This document shows positions 55,701-64,000 of a DNA stretch of 64,000 nt, one piece after another; within the stretch, counting starts at the first letter, position 1, and each line of letters opens with the position of its first letter. Under the pieces are notes generated by a model that saw only the letters and a list, made by a program, of their open reading frames with translations, had not been told where the DNA came from and ran no database searches. The DNA lies in NCBI RefSeq assembly GCF_900182815.1, contig NZ_FXUA01000001.1, forward strand, positions 248,001-312,000. Direction: 5' to 3'. The translations under genes were made by a program, and so were the position numbers. This DNA comes from Algoriphagus winogradskyi. GTDB lineage: Bacteria > Bacteroidota > Bacteroidia > Cytophagales > Cyclobacteriaceae.

Positions 55701-55719
55701 TATCAATGCTAAATTCTAA
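52702..55719 (+). CDS. SusC/RagA-type TonB-linked outer-membrane transporter (susC1)
   Basis: 1005 aa. After a signal peptide (VLLFVLLSITHGYAQ) come a CarboxypepD_reg-like domain (28-110, VSGTVYDETGQPLPGATILV), the TonB-box-type segment EEVVVVGYGTAKKSQLTGAI, the plug (VRIRGRRSFNASNEPLYVVD; MEVLKDASATAIYGSRGSNG) and a long 22-strand beta-barrel. It imports oligosaccharides or glycosides across the outer membrane with TonB energy, using the SusD lipoprotein as a lid. There is no N-terminal STN domain, so it does not itself signal to an anti-sigma factor. The susD1 gene starts 6 bp later. Confidence 0.95.
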   Translation: MKPKIYTYLSVLLFVLLSITHGYAQNAQVSGTVYDETGQPLPGATILVKGTTTGTTSDLDGKYSISAPSNGTLIISFIGYNPTEIVIGNQSVIDVNLTPDLSDLEEVVVVGYGTAKKSQLTGAISSVGSKEIGELPITDARQALQGRAAGVDVTQPGSKPGSAPQVRIRGRRSFNASNEPLYVVDGIPLAGGIDDINPQDITSMEVLKDASATAIYGSRGSNGVVLITTKRGSVGKTVVSLDAYYGINKELGRIDVFNGPEFAEYKRESRRAGEGYPEGPATPEADASIFEPVELDGIAQGRTTDYPAGLLRNGSIQSYQLGISGGSDKTTFFVSGNYFKDEGVIINQDYTRYTFRANIDHKITKNIKFGTSTLVTYSERNGENFNPLGGALAENPLGKPYDDEGNLIFLPTQDGLRTNPFAEIVPGAQSDLTKNYRIFNSIFAQYDILPGLSYRMVFGPDITISRNGRFTGSQTNSRRGGAATGSVDDRFTFNYTFENILTYTKTFNDVHNLNITGLQSIQRDKFEQSTISVLGIPAESQLYHRLGDASQITGANTNLVEWSLMSFMGRVNYDFKNKYLVTATLRADGSSRFGANNRFAYFPSVALGWNIHSESFMQNSSTIDQLKLRASYGSIGNQAINPYQTQALLGRTSYAYDNTAAFGYRPNTIGNPDLRWETSTTLNLGLDFALWKSRVFGSIEYYVTNTSDLLAPQPLPNSIGFGGFTTNIGETQNRGVELTISTLNVEKGDFTWSSDIIFTKNTEEIISLPNGDDISAGRFIGQPLTIFYDLKKIGIWQTSEIDEAKSYGSVPGEIKIEDFNNDGVINSLDRQFLGSAVADFAMGFTNRFSFKGFDLSFFLYGRFGSMLRSQFHTQNNSLAGRYNNLDVDYWTPNNPTNAYPRPNVNQESAKYASSMEYFDGTFIKVRNINFGYNFSPEAAKKIGMTSLRIYTSIQQPFIFANYRSEHKGIDPEVFIDGEQGVGGGIVNSNVSPAVTSYTFGINAKF

Positions 55720-55725
55720 TCAATC

Positions 55726-57396
55726 ATGAAAAAACTAGCAAAAAATATAAAATACTGGGCAAAATCCTCAGCCCTTATCGTTGGACTTTCATTCGCAGCA
55801 TCCTGCGATGGGTTTCTAGAAGAAGATGTTGTTTCTCCTATTGGTAACGATTATTTGAACACCCCAAAAGGGATGAATGATGGCATCAACGCTGCCTATA
55901 GTACTGTAAGAGCATGGTATGGTACCGAAAGAGGTAATAACTTTACAATATTTGGCACGGATATCTTTACAAATGGTGCGGATGGGTCATGGAAATTCAT
56001 GAATACATACACGAATCAATTTGACTCACAGAATGGTCATGCTCGTGAATTGTGGGATGAATTCTATAGAGGCATAAATACCTGTAATGCAGTAATAGAT
56101 CGATCTGCCAACCTTACTGGTATCTCTCAAGCTCTTATTGACCAACGAGTTGCTGAAGCCAAATTTATTAGAGCTCATCATTACTTCATTTTGGTTCAGC
56201 TTTTCGGAGCATTGGATTTACAACTTGAAGAGACAGCAGTTCCTACAAAAGTAGTCACAAGAGCGCCTGTGTCGGCAGTCTATGCAGCTATAATTAAAGA
56301 TCTGGAAGAAGCGATTCCTAACCTAGAAGCTAAAGAAAGATCTTCAGATTATGGCAGAGCTACTCGTCCTGCTGCAGAACATCTGTTGGGTAGAGTTTAT
56401 CTCACTAAAGCCACATCTGAAGCTGGAGAATCTTCTGATTATTCTAAAGCAGAGACCAACTTACAGAACGTGATCAGTAATTATGGATTTGAATTACTTC
56501 CGAATTTTGGAGACGTTCATGCTTTTGGAAACGAAATCAACAATGAAGTAATCTGGTCTACTCAATATACTAGAGATCCTTTGACTAATGGCGGAGGAAA
56601 TAACTCACATGTGTTCTTCTTGATGGAATACGACGTGCAGCCGGGTATGATAAGAGATATAGAAAATGGACGACCATTCAAACGTTATAAGTCTACTGAT
56701 TACACGTTAAACACCATCTTTGCAGACCGTGTAAATGATTCTAGATATAAAAACACTTACCAGGATGTCTTCCTATCAAACAACCCTGGTACGTTCAATA
56801 CTACATTCGACAAATCCAAAGCATCCGTTACATTTGCCCAAGGAGATACCGCTATCTGGTTACCTGGTTACAATATGTCGGAAGCTGAGCGTGCAAAGTA
56901 TTCATACCAAGTCCTAACTCCAGAGTTTTACACAGAGAGATTGTTCCCTGCTATGAAGAAGCAAAAAGATCCGGGACGCGTTGATCGTACTCAATTTGAA
57001 GGAGGACGAGATTACATTGCTATGCGTCTTGCTGATACTTACCTACTTCTTGCAGAAGCGCAATTCAGACAAGGAAAACTTGGCTTGGCTACTGAAAACA
57101 TTAATGTAGTAAGAAGAAGAGCAGCATTTCCTGGTAAAGAAGCTGAAATGGAAATTTCCCAATCTGAATTGACGTTTGAATTCATTACTGAAGAGCGTGC
57201 AAGAGAGCTAATCGGTGAGCAGACTAGATGGTTGGATCTGAAAAGATGGGGAATATTAGTAGAGCGAGTAAAGATGTATAATCCGCAGGGAGCTCCAAAT
57301 ATTCAAGCATTTCATACTTTGAGACCTATTCCTCAAAATCAAATTGACCGGGCTGAAGGTACCTCCACTGCATTCCCTCAAAACCCAGGTTATTAA
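55726..57396 (+). CDS. SusD/RagB-type nutrient-binding lipoprotein (susD1)
   Basis: 556 aa surface lipoprotein with lipobox AASC (Cys27). The helical SusD fold is evident: TPR-like helices (AEAKFIRAHHYFILVQLFGA; AAEHLLGRVYLTKATSEAGE) and the typical C-terminal stretch RLADTYLLLAEAQFRQGKLG ... ERARELIGEQTRWLDLKRWG. It binds the glycan at the cell surface and passes it to susC1, 6 bp upstream. A strong terminator follows at 57428. The ligand cannot be deduced. Confidence 0.95.
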   Translation: MKKLAKNIKYWAKSSALIVGLSFAASCDGFLEEDVVSPIGNDYLNTPKGMNDGINAAYSTVRAWYGTERGNNFTIFGTDIFTNGADGSWKFMNTYTNQFDSQNGHARELWDEFYRGINTCNAVIDRSANLTGISQALIDQRVAEAKFIRAHHYFILVQLFGALDLQLEETAVPTKVVTRAPVSAVYAAIIKDLEEAIPNLEAKERSSDYGRATRPAAEHLLGRVYLTKATSEAGESSDYSKAETNLQNVISNYGFELLPNFGDVHAFGNEINNEVIWSTQYTRDPLTNGGGNNSHVFFLMEYDVQPGMIRDIENGRPFKRYKSTDYTLNTIFADRVNDSRYKNTYQDVFLSNNPGTFNTTFDKSKASVTFAQGDTAIWLPGYNMSEAERAKYSYQVLTPEFYTERLFPAMKKQKDPGRVDRTQFEGGRDYIAMRLADTYLLLAEAQFRQGKLGLATENINVVRRRAAFPGKEAEMEISQSELTFEFITEERARELIGEQTRWLDLKRWGILVERVKMYNPQGAPNIQAFHTLRPIPQNQIDRAEGTSTAFPQNPGY

Positions 57397-57427
57397 GTAA
57401 TTTCTAAATAAACAGAATATAATATGT

Positions 57428-57464
57428 AAAGAGCTACCATGGAATCCACGGTAGCTCTTTTTTA
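57428..57464 (+). terminator. Rho-independent terminator after susD1
   Basis: AAAGAGCTACC (57428-57438) pairs with GGTAGCTCTTT (57450-57460), followed by T residues. Confidence 0.87.
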
Positions 57465-57658
57465 TTTTGTCATAAATAACTTAATTTAAATCAATAGAAT
57501 AAATACACCTTCTAATATTTAGCAATTAAACATAGTTTAACTAAGCTTATTATAACTTTATTTTCAATTTATAAATCAGTAGGTTCTACATATTATTTTT
57601 TTGGAATATATTCTTCAATACGGGGGCTTGAACTGATGAATCTCATCAAGAAAAAGAC

Positions 57659-57684
57659 TGTAAATTCAAACATTTGAATCTACA
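57659..57684. promoter_or_regulatory. 26-bp inverted repeat upstream of susC2
   Basis: TGTAAATTCAAA-CA-TTTGAATCTACA: two 12-bp arms with a single mismatch around a 2-bp centre. It does not resemble the LacI-like site, so it may bind a different regulator. Confidence 0.45.
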
Positions 57685-57766
57685 GGATGCTATTACTAAT
57701 AGTTTAAATAACATCTATAACTAATACAATTCATATTACAAGTCTCCAAAACGCTGCCAAATCCAC

Positions 57767-57780
57767 CGAAATCGATTGCG
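57767..57780. promoter_or_regulatory. LacI-type operator 3 upstream of susC2
   Basis: CGAAATCGATTGCG matches the perfect operator at 52542 except at position 3. It lies about 125 bp upstream of the susC2 start, a similar distance to that seen for susC1. Confidence 0.7.
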
Positions 57781-57903
57781 CTAAATTTCTTGCAGAGTAG
57801 TAGGGCTTTTGCTCCATATTATTATACTTTAGAAAGTTAATGTTTCTTAAATGTAATATTAACACTTTAGTCAAATTATATTATAACAATTAACCCACTA
57901 CTT

Positions 57904-60900
57904 ATGCGGTACAAAATTTACAAAAGCCTCTGGTTGATTGTATTTTCTCTGTGTATTAGCGTCACCATGGCGCATGCTCAGGAGGTACAAATCACTGGAA
58001 CTGTTTTAGACGAAACAGACATGCCTTTACCTGGCGTAACAGTCTTACTTAAAGGAACTACAACTGGCACCACTACAGATCTAGATGGAAAATATTCCAT
58101 AAGCGCTACCCGAGATGGTGTGTTGGTTTTCTCTTTTATAGGATATGATCCTATCGAAAGAGAGATCGGAAATCAGTCAGTCATTGACTTGATCATGAAC
58201 CCAAACACTTCTGATCTTGAAGAAGTAGTAGTGATCGGATATGGTACAGCAAAAAAGCGAGATGTCACCGGTGCTGTATCCTCTGTGAACCCTAATAAAT
58301 TAGAAAATGAAAACCCGAATTCGGTCCAGGATATACTAAGAGGTAATGCCGCTGGATTGAATGTAGGAATCAGTACTTCAGCAAAAGGAGGCGGATCACT
58401 TCAAGTGAGAGGTCAAACTTCCCTAAATGCTGGAAACTCTCCTCTACTAGTTTTGGATGGAGCTATCTATTATGGGGAGCTTGCCGATATTAACCCTAAT
58501 GATATCGACAACCTTGAAGTACTTAAAGATGCCAGTGCCGCAGCCGTTTTCGGTGCTAAAGCTGCCAATGGTGTAATACTTATTACAACTAAAAAAGGAA
58601 CCATTGGAAAACCAACTATCAAGTTCAATGCGAATTCTGGCCTTGCAACTATGGCTACTTTCCCTGATGTGTATGGCCCTGATGAATTTATTAGCTGGAG
58701 AGAAGACGTATTCAAAAGTATTAATGCTGGTGGCTATGATCCATACGAATTCTCTGATCCTAGAACCTTACCAAGTGACATTTCACTAGAGCAATGGATG
58801 GCCTATGACGGATCCTCAGGAGACCCAGTGACTGTTTGGCTACAAAGACTTAACATGCAGCCAGTTGAAATAGAGAATTACAAGAATGGTAATTCTGTAG
58901 ATTGGAGAGATAAGATATTCCAGACCGGATTCAGACAAGATTATACTGTAAGTCTATCCGGCAGAAATGAGAATTTCAACTATTATTGGTCAGTCGGTTA
59001 TCTTAATAATGAAGGCATCATCATTGGTGATCAATATGAAACCATCCGTACTAGAATCAATCTGGAAGGCAAAGTAAACAAATGGCTTTCTGTCGGAATG
59101 AATGTGCAGTTTGCAACCCAGGACGAAAGTAACGTACCAGTGAGCTGGGGGCTTTACAGGACTCTATCTCCATGGGCATCGGAATTTAACGAAGACGGAA
59201 CATATAGATGGAGACCAAATGACGAGCAAAGTGGTGGAACACACCCTTTCTATGACAGAACCTATATTGATAGAACCGATAGAGATGTAAACATCAACTC
59301 AACTGTATTTGCAGCCATCAAGTTGCCATTCGGTTTCAATTTCAGAACTAACTTTACTCCTAGATTCGAGTATTATGAATACTTCAATCACCAATCTGCT
59401 GACCATGAAGTTTGGGGTGCATCAGGAGGAATTGCCTCTAGAAGACAACGAAAAGAATACTACTGGCAAATTGACAATATCTTGACTTGGCAGAAAACTT
59501 TTGCTGAGAAGCATGATTTCAATGGTACTTTTCTGATCAATGCTGAGAAATTCCAGTCTTGGGATAACACCATGACAAACAACGGATTTGAGCCTCACGA
59601 TAGACTTGGATACCATAATATTGGTGGCGGTATTAACCCAATTATCTCTAGTAATGACGAATATAGTACAGGTGATGCCCTTATGGGTCGTTTGATATAT
59701 TCTTACGATGGCAAATATACTACTACGCTATCTGTTAGAAGAGATGGTTATTCTGCATTTGGACAGAGTAACCCAAGAGCTCTTTTCTATTCTGCAGCTT
59801 TAGGATGGGTTTTCTCTGATGAGAACTTCATCAATATAGATTGGTTGGATTTCGGAAAAATGCGTTTTTCTTGGGGTAGTAATGGTAATAGAGATATCGG
59901 TAGATATGTGGCCCTTTCTGATTTGAATACTGGTAAGTACTTCTATCAAAGACCAAGTGGAGAGCTATACTTAGTAAACCAGCTATACGTGAATAGAATG
60001 CAAAACAGCAACCTACAGTGGGAAAGAACTGAATCTTTCAACTTAGGTATTGATTTTTCTGTACTCAAAACTAGGCTTACCGGTACCTTGGAGATGTACA
60101 AAATGTCTACTCGAGATTTGCTAGTAGAAAGAAGTTTGCCTGATTTCCTTGGATTCAACTTTGTTTGGGATAACCTAGGTCAAGTTGATAACCAAGGTTT
60201 CGAGCTCACTTTGAATTCTACCAATTATGAGAGAAACAACTTTAGCTGGAGAACTACTGCTAATTTTCAGTTAAACAGAAATGAGATTGTTAGTCTATAT
60301 GGTGATTTGGATGAAAATGGAAAAGAATTGGATGACCCAAGTAACGGGTGGTTCATAGGTCATGCAATTGATCAGATTTGGAATTACAAGACTGACGGTA
60401 TTTGGCAATCAAATGAAGCAGATGCTGCTGCAGACTACGGGGTAAAACCAGGTGACTATAAAGTGGTAGATGTAGATGGTGATGGTAAATTCACCAATGC
60501 AGACAGACAATTCCAGGGATATACTGAGCCACGTTTCCGTTGGAGCTTAAGAAATGAGTTTAATCTGTTCAAAAACCTTGACATCTCTTTTATGATGTAT
60601 TCCTATTGGGGTCATGAAGGTTCTTTCAACCAAATGAAAAATAGAGATGGTTTCTTAGATAGAACAAGTTCTTATGTGACCCCTTATTGGACTGAAGAGA
60701 ATCCAAATAACGAATGGGCTAGACTAAACTCCAGTGAAGGTAGTGCTGGTGGATATAGTATCTATCGCAAGAAATCATTTATCCGTCTGGAAAACATCTC
60801 CATGGGATACAACTTCCCTAAGCATTTGACTGAGAAGGCAAAAATGACTAACGTACGTGTTTACGGAAACATAAGAAATGTAGGTTTCTTTGCTCCTGAG

Positions 60901-60975
60901 TGGGATTTCTGGGATCCGGAGAATTCTGGACCAATCCCAAGATATTTCACACTTGGAATTGACGTCACATTGTAA
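57904..60975 (+). CDS. SusC/RagA-type TonB-linked outer-membrane transporter (susC2)
   Basis: 1023 aa. Same architecture as susC1: signal peptide (WLIVFSLCISVTMAHAQ), CarboxypepD_reg-like domain (VQITGTVLDETDMPLPGVTV), EEVVVIGYGTAKKRDVTGAV segment, plug (LEVLKDASAAAVFGAKAANG) and beta-barrel. The N-terminal 110 residues are close to susC1 (shared GTTTGTT-DLDGKYSIS), while the barrels differ, as expected for paralogues that changed substrate. susD2 follows after 18 bp. Preceded by its own operator-bearing region, so it is a separate transcription unit from susCD1. Confidence 0.95.
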   Translation: MRYKIYKSLWLIVFSLCISVTMAHAQEVQITGTVLDETDMPLPGVTVLLKGTTTGTTTDLDGKYSISATRDGVLVFSFIGYDPIEREIGNQSVIDLIMNPNTSDLEEVVVIGYGTAKKRDVTGAVSSVNPNKLENENPNSVQDILRGNAAGLNVGISTSAKGGGSLQVRGQTSLNAGNSPLLVLDGAIYYGELADINPNDIDNLEVLKDASAAAVFGAKAANGVILITTKKGTIGKPTIKFNANSGLATMATFPDVYGPDEFISWREDVFKSINAGGYDPYEFSDPRTLPSDISLEQWMAYDGSSGDPVTVWLQRLNMQPVEIENYKNGNSVDWRDKIFQTGFRQDYTVSLSGRNENFNYYWSVGYLNNEGIIIGDQYETIRTRINLEGKVNKWLSVGMNVQFATQDESNVPVSWGLYRTLSPWASEFNEDGTYRWRPNDEQSGGTHPFYDRTYIDRTDRDVNINSTVFAAIKLPFGFNFRTNFTPRFEYYEYFNHQSADHEVWGASGGIASRRQRKEYYWQIDNILTWQKTFAEKHDFNGTFLINAEKFQSWDNTMTNNGFEPHDRLGYHNIGGGINPIISSNDEYSTGDALMGRLIYSYDGKYTTTLSVRRDGYSAFGQSNPRALFYSAALGWVFSDENFINIDWLDFGKMRFSWGSNGNRDIGRYVALSDLNTGKYFYQRPSGELYLVNQLYVNRMQNSNLQWERTESFNLGIDFSVLKTRLTGTLEMYKMSTRDLLVERSLPDFLGFNFVWDNLGQVDNQGFELTLNSTNYERNNFSWRTTANFQLNRNEIVSLYGDLDENGKELDDPSNGWFIGHAIDQIWNYKTDGIWQSNEADAAADYGVKPGDYKVVDVDGDGKFTNADRQFQGYTEPRFRWSLRNEFNLFKNLDISFMMYSYWGHEGSFNQMKNRDGFLDRTSSYVTPYWTEENPNNEWARLNSSEGSAGGYSIYRKKSFIRLENISMGYNFPKHLTEKAKMTNVRVYGNIRNVGFFAPEWDFWDPENSGPIPRYFTLGIDVTL

Positions 60976-60993
60976 GCCTAAAATAACATTGAA

Positions 60994-62829
60994 ATGAATA
61001 TTAGAAGTAAAACAAACTCGATAAAAATCCTTTTGACAGGATTGATAATTGCAGTCACTTCTGGATGTAATGAAGATTGGCTAGAGCCTCAACCTCTGTC
61101 TTTCTACTCACCAGAAAACACCTATAATGAAGCTAGTGGTTTATGGGCTGCCTTAGTTGCCTGTGAAAGAAACATGCGACATGAATACACTGGAGATGGC
61201 TCTCCTATCCTAACAGAACACATATTCTCTGAAGTAGCTGTAGAAGGTACAACAGATAAATCTGGGCCAGCTCAGGATATGAATCTATTGATTACACCTG
61301 ATGCCAACCTAAACTCAGTTAACACAAACAGAATAGGATGGTACTGGTACGAAGGCTACAAAGGTGTAAAGTATGCAAATACGGTGGTATCTAGAATCGA
61401 TGAGCCTCAGGATTACGAGAACGAAGCAGAAAGAAACCATCTTCTTGCTACCGCGTATTTCCATAGATCGCTACGATACTATAGGCTAACTCAGCAATTC
61501 GGTGATATCCCATTAATTCTTGATGAAATCACGGCACCTAAGCTTGATTTTTACTCAACTGATCGTAAAGTGATTTTGAGAAAAATGAAGGAAGATTTAG
61601 AATGGGGAGAAGAATGGATCCCAGAGGTAATGGATCGTGGTAGAGTACCGAAAGGAGCTCTTCAACATTTGTTAATCAAAGTCAACCTAGCTCTTGGTGA
61701 ATTTCAGGATGCTTTAAATGTTGCCAACAGATTGATTGATAATGGCCCCTACAAACTAATGACTGAAAGATTTGGTGTAGATGCGAATGACCCTACTAAA
61801 AATGTCGTGTGGGATCTTCATAGACCTGAAAACAAATCTCCAGTTTCAAACACAGAATCAATTCTACTGGTAATGGATAGAATAGATACTGACGGTAGCT
61901 CAGGAGGTATTATTACTATGAGAAATGCGGTTCCTTTCTGGGGATCAAACATCAATACTCCAGCAGGTAACAAAGGAACTTCAGACGTAGCAAATCGGCC
62001 TATTCCTCAAGTAGAGCAAATCGGTAGAGGTATCGGAAGATTGAGAGGAACTTGGTATCACCAAAGTATGATTTGGGATGATGAAAATGATCTAAGACAT
62101 GCTCCAGGTAACTGGATGAACATGACAGATCTAGTATACAACAATCCCGGAATTGAAGGTTCCGACCCTTACTATGGTGAAAATCTTGAATTTAGAAATG
62201 AAGATGGAGTAGTACTGGTTGTGGATACGATCAGAAGCTGGTTCTCTTGGCCACATTACAAATTGTTTGTCCCAGATCCAAAAAGAACCCAGCCTCAAGG
62301 TGGCGAAACCGATTGGTATATATTCCGACTTGCTGAATCTTATCTACTTAGAGCTGAAGCAAAGTATTGGTTGGGTGACCTAGACGGTGCTGCTGCAGAT
62401 ATTAATAAGGTGAGAGAAAGAGCTGGTGCTGCTCCTTATACTGGAGCGGATATTACTATCGGTACTATTTTGGACGAAAGAGCAAGAGAACTTTATTATG
62501 AGGAGCCTAGAAAAACTGAATTAACTAGAATTGCTAGAATTTTTGCAATGACAGGTAAGACTGCATACAATGGCAAGACTTATAGTGAGGCGAACTTCTC
62601 TCAGGATAATTTCTACTATGACAGAATAATGGAGGTTACTGACTACTACAATAAAGGTGTTTTCACAAGACATGGCGATACATATACCTTGAGCCCATAT
62701 CATGTATTATGGCCAATTCCTCAAAATGCCATTAATTCAAATACCAAAGGTCACCTAAATCAAAATGAAGGTTACTATGGTTCTGAAAACAACATTCCTC
62801 CACTCACTACTATAGAGACGGAAGAGTAA
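60994..62829 (+). CDS. SusD/RagB-type nutrient-binding lipoprotein (susD2)
   Basis: 611 aa. Lipobox TSGC near residue 25, then the SusD helical fold: [52 protein letters not shown] and the closing [20 protein letters not shown] and LWPIPQNAI. It is longer than susD1 and carries an insert in the middle (around 290-400). It partners susC2 directly upstream. Two hairpins downstream separate it from the convergent LacI gene. Confidence 0.95.
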   Translation: MNIRSKTNSIKILLTGLIIAVTSGCNEDWLEPQPLSFYSPENTYNEASGLWAALVACERNMRHEYTGDGSPILTEHIFSEVAVEGTTDKSGPAQDMNLLITPDANLNSVNTNRIGWYWYEGYKGVKYANTVVSRIDEPQDYENEAERNHLLATAYFHRSLRYYRLTQQFGDIPLILDEITAPKLDFYSTDRKVILRKMKEDLEWGEEWIPEVMDRGRVPKGALQHLLIKVNLALGEFQDALNVANRLIDNGPYKLMTERFGVDANDPTKNVVWDLHRPENKSPVSNTESILLVMDRIDTDGSSGGIITMRNAVPFWGSNINTPAGNKGTSDVANRPIPQVEQIGRGIGRLRGTWYHQSMIWDDENDLRHAPGNWMNMTDLVYNNPGIEGSDPYYGENLEFRNEDGVVLVVDTIRSWFSWPHYKLFVPDPKRTQPQGGETDWYIFRLAESYLLRAEAKYWLGDLDGAAADINKVRERAGAAPYTGADITIGTILDERARELYYEEPRKTELTRIARIFAMTGKTAYNGKTYSEANFSQDNFYYDRIMEVTDYYNKGVFTRHGDTYTLSPYHVLWPIPQNAINSNTKGHLNQNEGYYGSENNIPPLTTIETEE

Positions 62830-62850
62830 TAATTCTTCAAATCATAAACC

Positions 62851-62887
62851 AACGGAGACCAGATGTTGAATCTGGTCTCCGTTTTAC
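62851..62887 (+). terminator. Rho-independent terminator after susD2
   Basis: AACGGAGACCAGA-TGTTGAA-TCTGGTCTCCGTT is a 13-bp perfect stem followed by T residues. Confidence 0.9.
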
Positions 62888-62906
62888 TTTTACTACTGCC
62901 CTTTTT

Positions 62907-62938
62907 AAAAAAAATGCTACTCCAAAGTTGGAGTAGCA
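62907..62938 (-). terminator. Rho-independent terminator of the LacI-family gene
   Basis: On the minus strand TGCTACTCCAA-CT-TTGGAGTAGCA forms an 11-bp stem followed by a run of T residues. Confidence 0.88.
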
Positions 62939-62963
62939 CCTGAGATTAGTAATCAGGGTTTAC

Positions 62964-63986
62964 CTAATCCTGACAGGTTGATTCCCTAATCGTTATTTTT
63001 GAAGGAATTGTGATTACTTGATCTAATAAATCATAGTGATTTGGCTTAGTCAATTTCTTTATAAGCAACTTTGCGCATTCACTACCCATTAAGGAAGCAG
63101 GCTGGGTAATAGTAGTCAATGCTGGATTCATTAATCCAGCGATAGAAGAATTTGAAAAACTGATCAATTTTAAATCAGAAGGCATTTTCAAATTAGTACG
63201 TTTTACGGCATGATAGGTAGCAAAAGCTAATTTTTCCACTGAAGTAATTATTCCATCAGGTCTATCCGGAGAGTTTAGTAAATTCTGAATTTTTTCTACG
63301 TTACTCTCTTCATCATGCCCACAATAAAGGGTCATTGAAGAATCCAATGCGATACCCGCTTTATTGATAGCATCGTTGAATCCACGCTGCCTTTCCTTGC
63401 TAATAGATAAATCTACACACAGAGTGAAAAAAGCAATCTTTTTGCAGTTCTGATTGATTAAATGCTGAGTTGCTTCAAAAGCACTTTCATAATCATTGGT
63501 AATAAACTTAGTTGTAGGAATTTCAGAACTTATCCGATCAAAAAATATGATTGGTAGTCCTCTATCGTGTAGTTTCTTTAAATGGGAATTGTCGCTGGTC
63601 TGACTAGTCACTGACATAGCAATGGCATCTGCCCTGCCATTTAGAAGCAAATTCACAATCTTCCGCTCTCGCTCCATATCTTCATGCGTATTATAAACTA
63701 ACAGATGATAGCCATGTTCCTGGGCTATTTCTTCTATACCATCCATTACTTGAGCAAAGAAGCTATTGATTCGCTCTGGGATAATAACTGCGATAGTTTT
63801 GCTTTTATTTTCGCGTAAACTACGTGCAAAAGGATTCGCATGGTAATTTAGCTTCTCAGCCATATTTAGAACTTTCTTCTTAGTAGCCTCTGATATTTCA
63901 TAACTATCATTTAATGCACGTGAGACAGTCGAAGGGGCAAGCTTAAGTTCCGCAGCTAATTCTTTTAAACTAATTCCTGAAGCCAT
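62964..63986 (-). CDS. LacI-family transcriptional regulator
   Basis: 340 aa. The N-terminal helix-turn-helix (ISLKELAAELKLAPSTVSRA, 5-24) and hinge helix (NPFARSLREN, 51-60) are complete, followed by the periplasmic-binding-protein-like effector domain (KTIAVIIPERINSFFAQVMD; DGRADAIAMS-type surface; SDLKLISFSNSSIAGLMNPA). It would bind a CG-centred palindrome and release or bind it on sugar binding. Three such palindromes lie upstream of the DUF1080, susC1 and susC2 genes in the same locus. It is convergent with susD2. Only 14 bp of its upstream region are in the window, so autoregulation cannot be checked. Confidence 0.95.
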   Translation of the reverse strand: MASGISLKELAAELKLAPSTVSRALNDSYEISEATKKKVLNMAEKLNYHANPFARSLRENKSKTIAVIIPERINSFFAQVMDGIEEIAQEHGYHLLVYNTHEDMERERKIVNLLLNGRADAIAMSVTSQTSDNSHLKKLHDRGLPIIFFDRISSEIPTTKFITNDYESAFEATQHLINQNCKKIAFFTLCVDLSISKERQRGFNDAINKAGIALDSSMTLYCGHDEESNVEKIQNLLNSPDRPDGIITSVEKLAFATYHAVKRTNLKMPSDLKLISFSNSSIAGLMNPALTTITQPASLMGSECAKLLIKKLTKPNHYDLLDQVITIPSKITIRESTCQD

Positions 63987-64000
63987 GGTATTAAAGGTAA

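Larger units (their letters stand above)
57397..57903. other. Regulatory region upstream of susC2
   Basis: 507 bp, very AT-rich. It contains the susD1 terminator, a 26-bp inverted repeat (57659-57684), a small GATGA-N3-TCATC palindrome near 57635-57647, and the third LacI-like operator at 57767. No gene seen. Confidence 0.55.

Noticed and set aside
1..64000. tRNA, rRNA, CRISPR arrays, IS transposases or phage genes
   Set aside because: Looked for conserved tRNA arm sequences, evenly spaced identical repeats and transposase or phage proteins by eye; none was found.

Overview
This window comes from a Bacteroidota chromosome, most likely a marine or soil Cytophagales of the Cyclobacteriaceae (Algoriphagus-like) type. 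The lineage is inferred from gene content: two SusC/SusD pairs, a subtilase with a type IX secretion (T9SS) tail, PIG-L deacetylase beside a sodium:solute symporter, secreted Gfo/Idh/MocA, ThuA and PmoA-family proteins, DUF1080 proteins, weak Shine-Dalgarno signals and TAnnTTTG-like promoter hexamers. There is no rRNA, tRNA, CRISPR array, prophage or recognisable IS transposase.

Layout. 1-21245 is mostly housekeeping and envelope genes on the minus strand: a TPR protein cut by the window edge, holA, a UspA protein flanked by two copies of a small inverted-repeat element, a hydroxyacid dehydrogenase, the PIG-L / 34-aa membrane peptide / SSS symporter operon, a PagL-like lipid A deacylase, gyrA with a downstream TPR gene, rpe, a T9SS-type subtilase and a TrpF-like protein. 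21317-28549 is a secreted-oxidoreductase cluster (PmoA-family, Gfo/Idh/MocA, a second oxidoreductase, an SDR, an aldo/keto reductase) with a divergent ThuA gene. 28638-36890 is a mixed stretch: retropepsin-like protease, PhnA-like protein, FAD amine oxidase, PAS/DHp protein without ATPase domain, arfB, sugar-phosphate isomerase-like protein, 2OG-Fe(II) oxygenase and Dps. 37274-43393 is a two-component signalling block: an NtrC-type sigma-54 activator, single-domain receivers, a CHASE3 kinase and a REC-PAS-NtrB-like kinase. 43458-49127 holds a YdeI-like protein, pxpABC (5-oxoprolinase), a DUF4301 protein and a THUMP RNA methyltransferase.

49472-63986 is the most coherent accessory locus: a DUF1080 lipoprotein with two domains, a Tat-exported Gfo/Idh/MocA oxidoreductase, two complete SusC/SusD pairs and a LacI-family regulator. 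Three near-identical 14-bp palindromes with a central CG (49383, 52542, 57767) lie upstream of the DUF1080 gene, susC1 and susC2. I read this as one LacI-controlled regulon for uptake of a sugar or glycoside and its attack through 3-keto intermediates rather than by classical glycoside hydrolases; none of the latter is present. The 21-28 kb cluster and the isomerase-like gene at 34.4 kb are of the same general chemistry but lack the operator.

Non-coding structure worth noting: strong rho-independent terminators at many gene ends, the Usp-flanking repeat pair, a CTCTGCG-type repeat in front of a TPR gene, degenerate tracts at several 3' ends, and palindromes upstream of susC2 and of the lipoprotein gene at 20.5 kb.
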